From contig NZ_CACVCC010000013.1 in NCBI RefSeq assembly GCF_902729355.1, positions 1-64,000 on the forward strand: a stretch of 64,000 nt of DNA, given 5' to 3'. The first letter of the stretch is position 1, and each line of letters starts with the position of its first letter. The position numbers and the translations under genes were made by a program. Shown here in pieces: positions 35,942 to 44,945 of this stretch. The notes under the pieces were generated by a model. The model saw nothing but the letters and a program-made list of their open reading frames with translations, did no database searches and was not told the DNA's origin. The DNA comes from Streptococcus sp. S784/96/1. GTDB taxonomy: Bacteria; Bacillota; Bacilli; Lactobacillales; Streptococcaceae.

Positions 35942-38149
35942 ATGATATCTAATACAACAGTTGTTCACTTCCATAGTAAATGGGAAAACTATTTTGATTT
36001 AAGTTTATGGCAGTGGCAAATAGGAGACCTTGGACACGAGACATTTTTTAGCCTTTTTGATAGTTTTGGGGTTAAGGCAACATTGACTTATCCTGCTCCG
36101 CATTTTCTTAATGAGGTAGGGGTACTTATTAAAAAAAAAGACTGGTCTTCTAAAACAAAAGATTATCATATTCATCGGCATGTTGGTCTTGATAAAACAG
36201 AGGTGTGGTTGGTTGATGGTGATGAAACGGTTTATTATTCAAGGCAAGCAGCAATAGCTAGCCCTTATTATGGGAGACGCCAATCTCATGCCTTTGATAT
36301 GGGAATCAATAGCAAAGCTTTTGATAGAGAGTGGGGATTTGACGGTTGGTTGGGGTTTCAATACCATCAGGATGCTACTGATTTTAGGCTTTGGGCTCCT
36401 ACTGCAGAAGCGGTTGAATTAGTGCTATATTCTTCGACCAATAAAGATGCGAGTGTGGCAGAAGTTCATTCTATGTTCAGAGGAAAGCATCGAAACCCGG
36501 ATAACCATAAAGAAAATACTCACGGTGTCTGGTCTATTAGCCTCTCGGGAGATTACAATTTCACGGCTTACAGCTACCGCATCCATTACCGTAAGCGGAC
36601 TTTTAAGGATAGTCGCGATCCATACAGTATTGCGACAACAGCGGATAGTAAGAGATCAATTATTGTTTCTGAACGTGATCGTACACCACATGATTTCACG
36701 GTGACGCATGGTAAACAAGCACCTTGGAGAGTATCTAATCCCAATCAAGCTGTTATTTGTGAAATGCATATCCGTGACTTTACCAAGTCTGAGACTTCTG
36801 GCGTTGATGATGACAAACGCGGTAAGTTTCTTGGTGCAATTCAAAAAGGCACAACCAATGTATTTGGTGATGCCACAGGATTTGATTATATCAAACAAAT
36901 GGGCTATAGCTATGTCCAACTACAACCAATATTTGACCATCATCAAATGATTTTAGAGGATGGAACTTATGTTTACAACTGGGGTTATGATCCTGAAAAT
37001 TACAATGTTCCAGATGCTAGTTTGACGTCAAATCCTGATGAGCCCGCAACACGTATTTTAGAATTAAAAGAACTGATTCAGGCATACCATAAAGCGGGTA
37101 TTGGGGTGATTTTAGACGTGGTCTACAATCATACCTACTCAACAGAAGATTCTGCTTTTCAATTAACGGTTCCAGACTATTATTATCGGATGAATGCAGA
37201 CGGATCTTTCCAAAACGGTTCTGGTTGTGGGAATGAAACGGCTTCTGAAAAGGAAATGTTCCGTAAGTACATGATTGATTCATTAATATTTTGGGTCCGA
37301 GAGTACGGCGTTGATGGCTTTCGTTTTGACTTGATGGGTTTGCATGATGTGACAACGATGCAGCTTATCCGCTCTGCAATGGACCAGATTGACCCTAATA
37401 TTCTTCTTTATGGAGAAGGTTGGGATATGGGAGTTGGATTGATGCCAGAGGACAAGGCTAAAAAAGGCAATGCAGCACAAATGCCTGGAATTGGTTTTTT
37501 CAATGATGATTCACGTGACGCCATTAAGGGTGCAGAAGTTTATGGTTACTTTGAAAAAGGTTTTGTTTCAGGCGAAGCGACAGAGGATGTCCTTGCGAAA
37601 GCTTTTTTAGGTAGTGATGAGTTAAATCACTATGTCACGCCTAGCCAGGTGGTCAATTACGTTGAAGCGCACGATAATTATAATCTTAATGACCTCATGT
37701 GGCACCTTCACCCAAATGATGACATGGAGGCCCATAAAAGGCGTATTGCACTTGCTAGTAAGATGAATTTAACACTACAAGGTATTTGTTTTATGCAGTT
37801 AGGTCAAGAATTTATGCGAACGAAACTTTATCCAACAGGAGAAAATGGAGAATTGACTCAAGAGGATAAGGAAAGAGCGATGAATTCTTACAATTCTCCA
37901 GATGAAGTGAATCAAGTGGATTGGAAACTAGTAACAGAACATGCGGATTTAATCTCTGAAATTCGTCAATTTATACTAGAAAAGAAAGAAAATCCTATTT
38001 TTTCAATTAGTGAATTTCCGAAGATTCGTGAAATGGTATTTGTTGAGTGTGCGGTACCAGGTAGTGGTGAACTGGTTGTTCGCTATGCTGGACGGCAGAA
38101 ATATTCTTTAAAACTGAACAATATTGAAAAAACTTTGGAATTTTCATGA
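35942..38149 (+). CDS. pulA: Type I pullulanase, intracellular
   Basis: A 735-residue GH13 enzyme that cuts alpha-1,6 branches in glycogen, limit dextrins or pullulan. Seen: an N-terminal carbohydrate-binding part (CBM48-like, DFRLWAPTAEAVELVLY), the type I pullulanase signature YNWGYDPENYN, VVYNHTY, the nucleophile Asp in GFRFDLMGLHD, the acid/base Glu in LLYGEGWDMG, and VNYVEAHDNYNL. No signal peptide or anchor is present, so it acts inside the cell. The start directly follows the dagK-like stop. Placement next to the glg genes suggests glycogen debranching as its task. Confidence 0.94.
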   Translation: MISNTTVVHFHSKWENYFDLSLWQWQIGDLGHETFFSLFDSFGVKATLTYPAPHFLNEVGVLIKKKDWSSKTKDYHIHRHVGLDKTEVWLVDGDETVYYSRQAAIASPYYGRRQSHAFDMGINSKAFDREWGFDGWLGFQYHQDATDFRLWAPTAEAVELVLYSSTNKDASVAEVHSMFRGKHRNPDNHKENTHGVWSISLSGDYNFTAYSYRIHYRKRTFKDSRDPYSIATTADSKRSIIVSERDRTPHDFTVTHGKQAPWRVSNPNQAVICEMHIRDFTKSETSGVDDDKRGKFLGAIQKGTTNVFGDATGFDYIKQMGYSYVQLQPIFDHHQMILEDGTYVYNWGYDPENYNVPDASLTSNPDEPATRILELKELIQAYHKAGIGVILDVVYNHTYSTEDSAFQLTVPDYYYRMNADGSFQNGSGCGNETASEKEMFRKYMIDSLIFWVREYGVDGFRFDLMGLHDVTTMQLIRSAMDQIDPNILLYGEGWDMGVGLMPEDKAKKGNAAQMPGIGFFNDDSRDAIKGAEVYGYFEKGFVSGEATEDVLAKAFLGSDELNHYVTPSQVVNYVEAHDNYNLNDLMWHLHPNDDMEAHKRRIALASKMNLTLQGICFMQLGQEFMRTKLYPTGENGELTQEDKERAMNSYNSPDEVNQVDWKLVTEHADLISEIRQFILEKKENPIFSISEFPKIREMVFVECAVPGSGELVVRYAGRQKYSLKLNNIEKTLEFS

Positions 38150-38216
38150 CAAATAAACAAAAATATGTTAAACTTAATTTAAAGCGTTTTCCTAAAAAGA
38201 AAACAGGAACATTGAA

Positions 38217-38258
38217 TTGGGGATAATCTTAGAATGATAAGATTATCCCCATTTTTTA
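38217..38258 (+). terminator. Terminator between pulA and glgB
   Basis: GGGGATAATCTTA pairs with TAAGATTATCCCC (13 bp, perfect), 6-nt loop, then ATTTTTT. It separates the ligA-dagK-pulA unit from the glg genes. Upstream, TTTAAAGCGTTTTCC near 38177 is a two-mismatch match to the CcpA cre consensus. Confidence 0.92.
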
Positions 38259-38309
38259 TCTAGTGAATTTGTTATTAAAGAGATTAGTTTTAAAGAGTAG
38301 GAGGGATGT

Positions 38310-40169
38310 ATGGACGATAAAGATCGGATTTATCAGTTTGGCATGGGAGAAAATTTTCACGCTCAGAACTATTTAGGAGCACATCCTAAAGAACAAGGAT
38401 ATCAGTTTCGAGTATGGGCTCCAAATGCCAAAGAAGTAGCCGTTATTGGTGATTTTACAAACTGGACGGCTCAGCCTTTTCCATTAGAAAAAAATGAAGC
38501 TGGGGTTTGGGAGGGACATGTTGCAGAGGCAAAAACAGGTCAGCTTTACAAATATCTGGTGACACGACATAATGGTCAACAGGTTGAAAAACTAGATCCT
38601 TTTGCCTACTATCTAGAAGAACGTCCAAGTACTGCTGCAATATTACGCCCATTTTCAGAATACAAGTGGAAAGATGGGCTTTGGATGGGACGCCGCAAAC
38701 GGTTTGGATTTAAAAAACGTCCCGTCAATATCTATGAAGTCCATGCTTCATCTTGGAAGAAAGGGATGACCTTCAAAGAGTTAACAAAAGAACTGATTCC
38801 TTATCTTACTAAGATGAATTATACTCATGTGGAATTTATGCCGCTGATGGCTCACCCACTAGGAGCTTCATGGGGTTATCAATTGATGGGGTACTTTGCT
38901 TTTGAGCATACCTACGGTACACCAGAGGATTTTCAAGAATTTGTTGATACTTGTCATCAACATAATATCGGGGTCATTGTCGATTGGGTGCCAGGGCATT
39001 TCACTCAAAATGATGATGCCTTAGCCTATTTTGATGGAACACCTACTTTTGAATATCAGGATCCTGATCGGGCAAAAAATTTACGTTGGGGAGCTTTAAA
39101 TTTTGATTTAGGAAAAAATCAAGTTCAGTCTTTCTTAATATCATCTGCTCTATTTTGGATTGAACATTATCACATTGATGGAATACGGGTAGATGCTGTT
39201 TCCAATATGCTTTACAGAGACTATGATGAGGGACCTTGGACACCAAATATTTATGGAGGAAATCGTAACCTTGAGGGATATAACTTCCTACGTCGTCTGA
39301 ATGGTATCGTGAAAGATAGGCATCCTGATGTAATGATGATTGCTGAGGAATCAACTGCTTCAACGCCAATTACAAAATGTTTAGAAGAAGATGGTCTTGG
39401 ATTTGATTATAAGTGGAACATGGGATGGATGAATGACATTCTACGTTTCTATGAAAGTGATCCCATCTATCGACAGTATGATTTTAACTTGGTTACCTTT
39501 AGCTTTATGTACTGTTTTAATGAACAATTTGTTCTACCATTTTCACATGATGAAGTGGTGCATGGTAAAAAATCTCTGATGCATAAAATGTGGGGTAATC
39601 GTTACAATCAATTGGCAGGCTTGCGAAATCTTCTCGCTTATCAAATCTGTCATCCGGGGAAAAAATTACTTTTCATGGGTTCTGAATTTGGTCAATTTTT
39701 AGAGTGGAAGTATGACTATCAAGTAGAATGGGACAATCTTTCTGAAGAGGACCAATTAAATCAAAAAATGCAAGATTTCACCAGTCATTTAAATCGTTTT
39801 TACAAGGACCATAGAGCTCTTTGGCAAAATGATGACAATTATGATGGTCTTGAAATCATTGATGCAGATAATAAGTCAGAAACAGTGCTCAGCTTTATTC
39901 GTAAAGATGATAAGGGAGACCTGTTAGTTTGTGTCTTTAATATGACCCCAGTAGAACGTAAGGATTTCACCATAGGTGTCCCTATTTCAGGCATTTATGA
40001 GGAAGTATTAAATACGGAAATGGAAAATTTTGGAGGTGTTTGGAAGGAACATAACCCACTGACCCGCACACAGCAAAATCAATGGAAGGATTACCAGCAC
40101 ACGCTGAGCTTTACTTTACCAGCCCTTGGAGCCAGTGTTTGGAAAATCAAACGGAAGTTGAAAAAATAG
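38310..40169 (+). CDS. glgB: 1,4-alpha-glucan branching enzyme
   Basis: A 619-residue GH13 enzyme that moves alpha-1,4 oligoglucan chains to form alpha-1,6 branches in glycogen. Seen: CBM48 ([19 protein letters not shown]), [27 protein letters not shown], the nucleophile Asp in [13 protein letters not shown], the acid/base Glu in MIAEESTA, and [15 protein letters not shown]. It is on the short side, like other streptococcal and bacillar GlgB. The ribosome site GGAGGG precedes the ATG. It opens the glg cluster after a terminator. Confidence 0.96.
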   Translation: MDDKDRIYQFGMGENFHAQNYLGAHPKEQGYQFRVWAPNAKEVAVIGDFTNWTAQPFPLEKNEAGVWEGHVAEAKTGQLYKYLVTRHNGQQVEKLDPFAYYLEERPSTAAILRPFSEYKWKDGLWMGRRKRFGFKKRPVNIYEVHASSWKKGMTFKELTKELIPYLTKMNYTHVEFMPLMAHPLGASWGYQLMGYFAFEHTYGTPEDFQEFVDTCHQHNIGVIVDWVPGHFTQNDDALAYFDGTPTFEYQDPDRAKNLRWGALNFDLGKNQVQSFLISSALFWIEHYHIDGIRVDAVSNMLYRDYDEGPWTPNIYGGNRNLEGYNFLRRLNGIVKDRHPDVMMIAEESTASTPITKCLEEDGLGFDYKWNMGWMNDILRFYESDPIYRQYDFNLVTFSFMYCFNEQFVLPFSHDEVVHGKKSLMHKMWGNRYNQLAGLRNLLAYQICHPGKKLLFMGSEFGQFLEWKYDYQVEWDNLSEEDQLNQKMQDFTSHLNRFYKDHRALWQNDDNYDGLEIIDADNKSETVLSFIRKDDKGDLLVCVFNMTPVERKDFTIGVPISGIYEEVLNTEMENFGGVWKEHNPLTRTQQNQWKDYQHTLSFTLPALGASVWKIKRKLKK

Positions 40170-40368
40170 TTTTTCTTAGCTTATATCTGTTTTTAGTGAT
40201 TACTTAATTTCAGATATCCCTTTTGTCGTTTCGCTTAAAGAGAAAACAGAAAAATGAGTTTTAATGTTTATCCAAAAGCATGCTTGCAGACACTTTTTAG
40301 GAAAGAGAAGATAATCTCTAGCTTAAGAATAGTCTCACAATGTACTTTCATCGAAGGAAGGAAACAAT

Positions 40369-41508
40369 ATGAAAAATGAAATGTTAGCCCTAATCCTTGC
40401 CGGTGGGCAAGGAACTCGTCTTGGTAAGTTGACTCAAAGCATTGCTAAGCCAGCTGTGCAATTTGGTGGACGCTACCGTATTATTGATTTTGCTTTGTCA
40501 AATTGTGCCAATTCAGGGATTAATAATGTCGGTGTTATCACCCAATACCAACCCCTTGCGCTCAATAGCCATATCGGAAATGGTTCTTCATGGGGGTTAG
40601 ATGGTATTGATAGTGGAGCAACAATCTTACAACCTTACTCAGCTACAGAAGGTAACCGTTGGTTTTTAGGCACCAGTCATGCCATTTATCAAAATATTGA
40701 CTATATTGATAGCATTAATCCAGAATACGTTTTAATCCTATCTGGTGACCACATTTATAAAATGGACTATGATGATATGCTCCAAACCCACAAAGACCAT
40801 CAAGCTAGCTTGACTGTTGCGGTTATTGATGTTCCTTTAAAGGAAGCTAGTCGTTTTGGTATTATGAATACAGATACTAATGACCGTATCGTTGAATTTG
40901 AAGAAAAACCTGCTAATCCAAAATCAACCAAAGCTTCTATGGGGATTTATATTTTCAATTGGGATAAACTCCGTAAAATGTTGGTAGATGCTGAAAAAAA
41001 TGGTGTGGACATGTCAGACTTTGGTCAAAATGTTATCCCGGCTTATCTTGATCAAGGTGAGGCCGTGTATACTTACAACTTTGCGGGTTATTGGAAAGAT
41101 GTTGGTACCATTGAATCACTTTGGGAAGCCAATATGGAATACATCGGTGAAGACAATCAACTCAATAGTCGAGACCGTTCTTGGAAAATCTATTCTAAAA
41201 ACCATATTGCGCCACCAAACTTTATTACTGATACTGCAAATGTCAAAGACAGTCTAGTTGTCGATGGTTGTTTTGTCGCTGGTGATGTTGATCATTCTAT
41301 CTTGTCAACGAATGTTAAAGTTGAAGAAGGTGCAGTGGTTAAAGATAGTTTCATCATGAGTGGTGTAACGATAAAAGCCGGTGCCAAGATTACACGTGCT
41401 ATTATTGGCGAAGGTGCAGTTATTAGTGAAAATGTTGAAATTGATGGAACAGAAGATGTTCAAGTAGTAGGCTACGATGAAGTAGTGGGGGTGCCAAATG
41501 AAGATTGA
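40369..41508 (+). CDS. glgC: Glucose-1-phosphate adenylyltransferase, catalytic subunit
   Basis: A 379-residue ADP-glucose pyrophosphorylase that makes the sugar donor for glycogen synthesis. Seen: the nucleotide motif [44 protein letters not shown] (catalytic Asp), [20 protein letters not shown], and a C-terminal left-handed beta-helix. AAGGAAGG precedes the start. It overlaps glgD by 11 nt, in keeping with a GlgC/GlgD complex. Confidence 0.97.
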   Translation: MKNEMLALILAGGQGTRLGKLTQSIAKPAVQFGGRYRIIDFALSNCANSGINNVGVITQYQPLALNSHIGNGSSWGLDGIDSGATILQPYSATEGNRWFLGTSHAIYQNIDYIDSINPEYVLILSGDHIYKMDYDDMLQTHKDHQASLTVAVIDVPLKEASRFGIMNTDTNDRIVEFEEKPANPKSTKASMGIYIFNWDKLRKMLVDAEKNGVDMSDFGQNVIPAYLDQGEAVYTYNFAGYWKDVGTIESLWEANMEYIGEDNQLNSRDRSWKIYSKNHIAPPNFITDTANVKDSLVVDGCFVAGDVDHSILSTNVKVEEGAVVKDSFIMSGVTIKAGAKITRAIIGEGAVISENVEIDGTEDVQVVGYDEVVGVPNED

Positions 41509-42631
41509 TAAATACACAGCTATTTTAGGAAATACGATCGGTTATCCAGATATGGAAAGCTTGACAGCGAATCGACCATTGGCTAACTTGCCATTTGATG
41601 GGAAATATCGTTTGATTGACTTCCAGTTGTCTAGTATTGCAAATGCTGGTATCAGAAGTGTCTACGGTATTTTCCGTGGTCAAAATATTAGATCTATCTT
41701 TGACCATATTCGCTCAGGACGTGAATGGGGTCTCAATACCCTTCTTAGTCATTATTTCTTAGGTTTTTATAATACCGATGATGAGAGCAAGACTGCAGAT
41801 GCTGATTACTATGACCAAATTCTAAATTATTTGAAACGTTCTGGTTCAGATCAAACGGTTTACATGTCTTGTGATATCTTAGCCAATATCAATTTAAAAC
41901 AGGTTCTTCATGTGCATTCAGCGAATAAGCGTGAAATGACTGTTATTTATAAAAAAGTAGCAAAATCAAGTCTCTCATCTGATAATGAGCTTCTTGCCAT
42001 TGATGAAAAAGATACTGTTGTTGGGAAAATTGCTGTTGAGAAAAGTGATGAGCCGGTTCCAATGTCGGCAGATATGTATGTGGTAAACACACCTTATCTG
42101 ATTAAAAAATTAGAAGAGGAAGCTCAAAAAGAGAATCCACGTAAAATTCGTTTTGTACTCCGCGATTTAATTGTAGAAGCTGGTGCATTGGCATTTGAAC
42201 ACACTGGTTATCTCGCTAACATTACGTCTGTTAAATCTTACTATGATGCCAATATGGACATGCTTGATTCACAGAAATTTTATACCCTTTTCTACGGCAA
42301 TCAAAAAGTTTACACAAAAGTAAAAAATGAAGAATCTACTTACTTTGATGACATGTCAACGGTAACGAACTCGCAATTTGCATCTGGTTCGATTATAAAA
42401 GGAACGGTTGAGCATTCCATTATTTCTCGTTCTTGTCGAGTTGAAGAGGGAGCAACCGTAGCTCATTCTGTAGTTTTTCCTAAAGTAAAAATTGGAGATG
42501 GAGCCACAGTTGAATATGCCATTATTGATAAGAATGTTACCGTACCAGCGGGTGTGACGCTTCGTGGTTCAGCTGAAAAACCGCTTGTTATTGCAAAAAA
42601 TCTCGAAATCACAGGAGATATTATTCAATGA
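41498..42631 (+). CDS. glgD: GlgD-type ADP-glucose pyrophosphorylase regulatory subunit
   Basis: A 377-residue paralogue of GlgC. The catalytic start is altered: [20 protein letters not shown] replaces the GGQGTRL loop, as in other GlgD proteins. These pair with GlgC and raise its activity in Firmicutes. The fold is kept ([28 protein letters not shown]) and a C-terminal beta-helix is present. It overlaps glgC by 11 nt and glgA by 4 nt (ATGA). Confidence 0.95.
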   Translation: MKIDKYTAILGNTIGYPDMESLTANRPLANLPFDGKYRLIDFQLSSIANAGIRSVYGIFRGQNIRSIFDHIRSGREWGLNTLLSHYFLGFYNTDDESKTADADYYDQILNYLKRSGSDQTVYMSCDILANINLKQVLHVHSANKREMTVIYKKVAKSSLSSDNELLAIDEKDTVVGKIAVEKSDEPVPMSADMYVVNTPYLIKKLEEEAQKENPRKIRFVLRDLIVEAGALAFEHTGYLANITSVKSYYDANMDMLDSQKFYTLFYGNQKVYTKVKNEESTYFDDMSTVTNSQFASGSIIKGTVEHSIISRSCRVEEGATVAHSVVFPKVKIGDGATVEYAIIDKNVTVPAGVTLRGSAEKPLVIAKNLEITGDIIQ

Positions 42632-44055
42632 AAATCATGTTTGTAGCGGCAGAAGGAGCGCCTTTTGCCAAAACAGGTGGGTTGGGAGATGTTATTGGAG
42701 CACTCCCAAAGTCCCTTATTAAAAAAGGGCATGAAGTCGCAGTTGTTTTACCTTATTACGATCTTGTCGCTCATAAATTTGGGGATCAAGTAGAGGATAT
42801 TCTCTATTTTTACACCACTCTTAGTTGGCGCCGTCAATATGTTGGTGTTAAACGTATTATTCAGGACGGGGTCACCTTTTATTTCATTGACAATGAGCAG
42901 TATTTCCACCGTGGAAAAGTTTACGGAGAATGGGATGATGGTGAACGCTTTGCTTTCTTCCAATTAGCTGCGCTAGAAATGATGGAAAAAGTTGACTTTA
43001 TTCCAGATATTCTTCACATCCACGATTATCATACAGCGATGATTCCCTATCTTTTAAAAGAGAAGTACCATTGGATTAATGCCTATAAGGACATTAAAAC
43101 AGTTTTTACCATTCATAACATCGAGTTTCAAGGTCAATTTGATTCTGGTATGCTCGGAGATCTCTTTGGCGTTGGAGATGAACGCTATGTTGATGGTACA
43201 TTGCGTTGGAATAATTGTCTCAACTGGATGAAGGCTGCGGTGCTTTATAGTGATCGTGTCACGACGGTTTCACCAAGTTATGCGGAGGAAATTAAAACCT
43301 CAGCTTTCGGTAAAGGTCTTGACCAAATCATGCGCATGGAATCAGGCAAATTAACGGGTATTGTCAATGGTATTGATACGGAACTCTTCAATCCAGAAAC
43401 GGACAAACTTATTCCACATCATTTTTCAATCAACGACTTATCTGGTAAAACAAAGAATAAATTAGCATTGCAGGAACGCTTAGGATTACCTATTCGTGAA
43501 CATGTCCCTGTTATTGGTATGGTTTCTCGTCTTACAGATCAAAAAGGATTTGATTTAGTCGTCAATGAATTGCATAATATTTTGCAAAATGATGTCCAAA
43601 TCATTCTTTTAGGAACAGGTTATGCGGAATATGAAAATGCCTTTTCATGGTTTGGTAATGCCTATCCAGATAAAGTATCTTCTAATATCACCTTTGACTT
43701 AGAATTGGCGCAACAAATTTATGCTAGTTCAGATATCTTCCTCATGCCTTCAGCGTTTGAACCATGTGGTTTATCACAAATGATGTCGATGCGTTATGGA
43801 ACACTACCAATTGTATCAGAGGTAGGTGGTCTTCGTGATACTGTTCAACCTTATAATGCTTATGATAAGACAGGAACAGGTTTTAGCTTTGGAGAATTTT
43901 CAAGTTACTGGATGTGTAAGACAATTGAATTAGCTTTAGACATCTATTATGATAATCCAGAAGATTGGAAACAACTTCAACTTAATGCGATGACTAAAGA
44001 TTTTTCTTGGGACACAGCATGTGAAGCTTATCTGGAATTATATAAAACGCTTTAA
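42628..44055 (+). CDS. glgA: Glycogen synthase (ADP-glucose)
   Basis: A 475-residue GT5 enzyme that elongates alpha-1,4-glucan from ADP-glucose. Seen: the donor motif [15 protein letters not shown] with Lys15, [48 protein letters not shown], and [18 protein letters not shown] with the catalytic Glu. Length is normal. It overlaps glgD by 4 nt. A terminator and then a long repeat separate it from glgP. Confidence 0.97.
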   Translation: MKIMFVAAEGAPFAKTGGLGDVIGALPKSLIKKGHEVAVVLPYYDLVAHKFGDQVEDILYFYTTLSWRRQYVGVKRIIQDGVTFYFIDNEQYFHRGKVYGEWDDGERFAFFQLAALEMMEKVDFIPDILHIHDYHTAMIPYLLKEKYHWINAYKDIKTVFTIHNIEFQGQFDSGMLGDLFGVGDERYVDGTLRWNNCLNWMKAAVLYSDRVTTVSPSYAEEIKTSAFGKGLDQIMRMESGKLTGIVNGIDTELFNPETDKLIPHHFSINDLSGKTKNKLALQERLGLPIREHVPVIGMVSRLTDQKGFDLVVNELHNILQNDVQIILLGTGYAEYENAFSWFGNAYPDKVSSNITFDLELAQQIYASSDIFLMPSAFEPCGLSQMMSMRYGTLPIVSEVGGLRDTVQPYNAYDKTGTGFSFGEFSSYWMCKTIELALDIYYDNPEDWKQLQLNAMTKDFSWDTACEAYLELYKTL

Positions 44056-44075
44056 TGACGAACGTTGATAGAAGG

Positions 44076-44109
44076 ACATCCCTTTCCAAAAGACAAGGGG
44101 TGTTTCTTT
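44076..44109 (+). terminator. Terminator after glgA
   Basis: ACATCCCTT pairs with AAGGGGTGT (one wobble) across a 10-nt loop, followed by TTCTTT. Confidence 0.75.
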
Positions 44110-44129
44110 AGATATAATGAATGAGAAAG

Positions 44130-44872
44130 AGACTTTCTATTTTTAATAAGTATAACCTATTGTGCCAGTTAAATTTATTTCAACAGACTTGCATTACAAA
44201 TAATAGAGGTATCTGAAGCTACCGAACACTATTGTTTGAGTTTCTTTTTTACATAGTTACATAGATATCACTTAAACAGTATAACTATATGCAGATACAG
44301 TAATCAAGGGCGACGAAGTCGCCACATCCAGCACTTTCTGCAGTGGTGAGAGTGTGTGAGACAAAAATCGTTAAATCGCCACAAAATGACGATTTCGATT
44401 TTCCTTGCTCTCTGGTTTATAAGCTCAGGCTGAAACTGTCCACTGGACAGTTTCACTCCCACCTCCGCACAGTTCCAAAGGTCTGGGACACCTTTAGAGG
44501 TTGGAAATAAGATGAACGACGTTCATCACATTCGTATAGGACGGCCGCTAACGATTGCGTGGTACTAAAATAGTCCAGTGGACTATTTTAGGTGGACACT
44601 TGAAAATGAAGAGGTGTCCAGTTGTAAACTTCTAATCAACCACTGCGTCAAATTAATCTCTACACTAAAATTTAAGGGGTTGGGATATTCTGTCTCACTC
44701 TCGATAGGGTTGGCAAGACTTAGGCTTGCCAAAAAGGAATGGAACTCCATAGGAGGTTTTGATGCTGACTTCGCCAGCTTCATTTCCCACCTTCAAGGGT
44801 CTTCCAGACCTTTGAAGCGCCCCGCATCACACAAGGATAAGTGCTAAAAAGAAAATAACTAGTACAATGGGG
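44130..44872 (+). repeat. Multi-palindrome intergenic repeat, copy B
   Basis: About 740 bp, the fullest copy. Modules in order: GGCGAC-GAA-GTCGCC (44309-44323); the AAAATCG/AAATCG double stem (44364-44402); TGAAACTGTCC-ACT-GGACAGTTTCA (44431-44455, perfect); CCAAAGGTCT.../CCTTTAGAGG (decayed); GATGAAC-GAC-GTTCATC (44511-44527); CTAAAATAGTCC-AGT-GGACTATTTTAG (44565-44591, perfect 12-bp arms); TGGACACTT/AGGTGTCCA (44593-44620); TTGGCAAG/CTTGCCAA (44710-44732); and CTTCAA...TTTGAAG (about 44791-44817, one mismatch). It occupies the glgA-glgP spacer. Confidence 0.9.
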
Positions 44873-44945
44873 AAATATAGTCAATTTCTAAGATCATTAG
44901 ATAGATCATATAAAAAGTCAATAATTTCCAACTAGAAAGGTTTTT

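Noticed and set aside
38170-38200. CcpA cre site after pulA
   Set aside because: TTTAAAGCGTTTTCC has two mismatches to the consensus and lies upstream of a terminator, so it is too weak to list as a feature.
44281-44872. CRISPR array or tRNA-like cluster in the palindrome chain
   Set aside because: The hairpins are all different and not spaced as equal repeats with spacers. No cas genes, no CCA ends and no T-loop consensus were seen.
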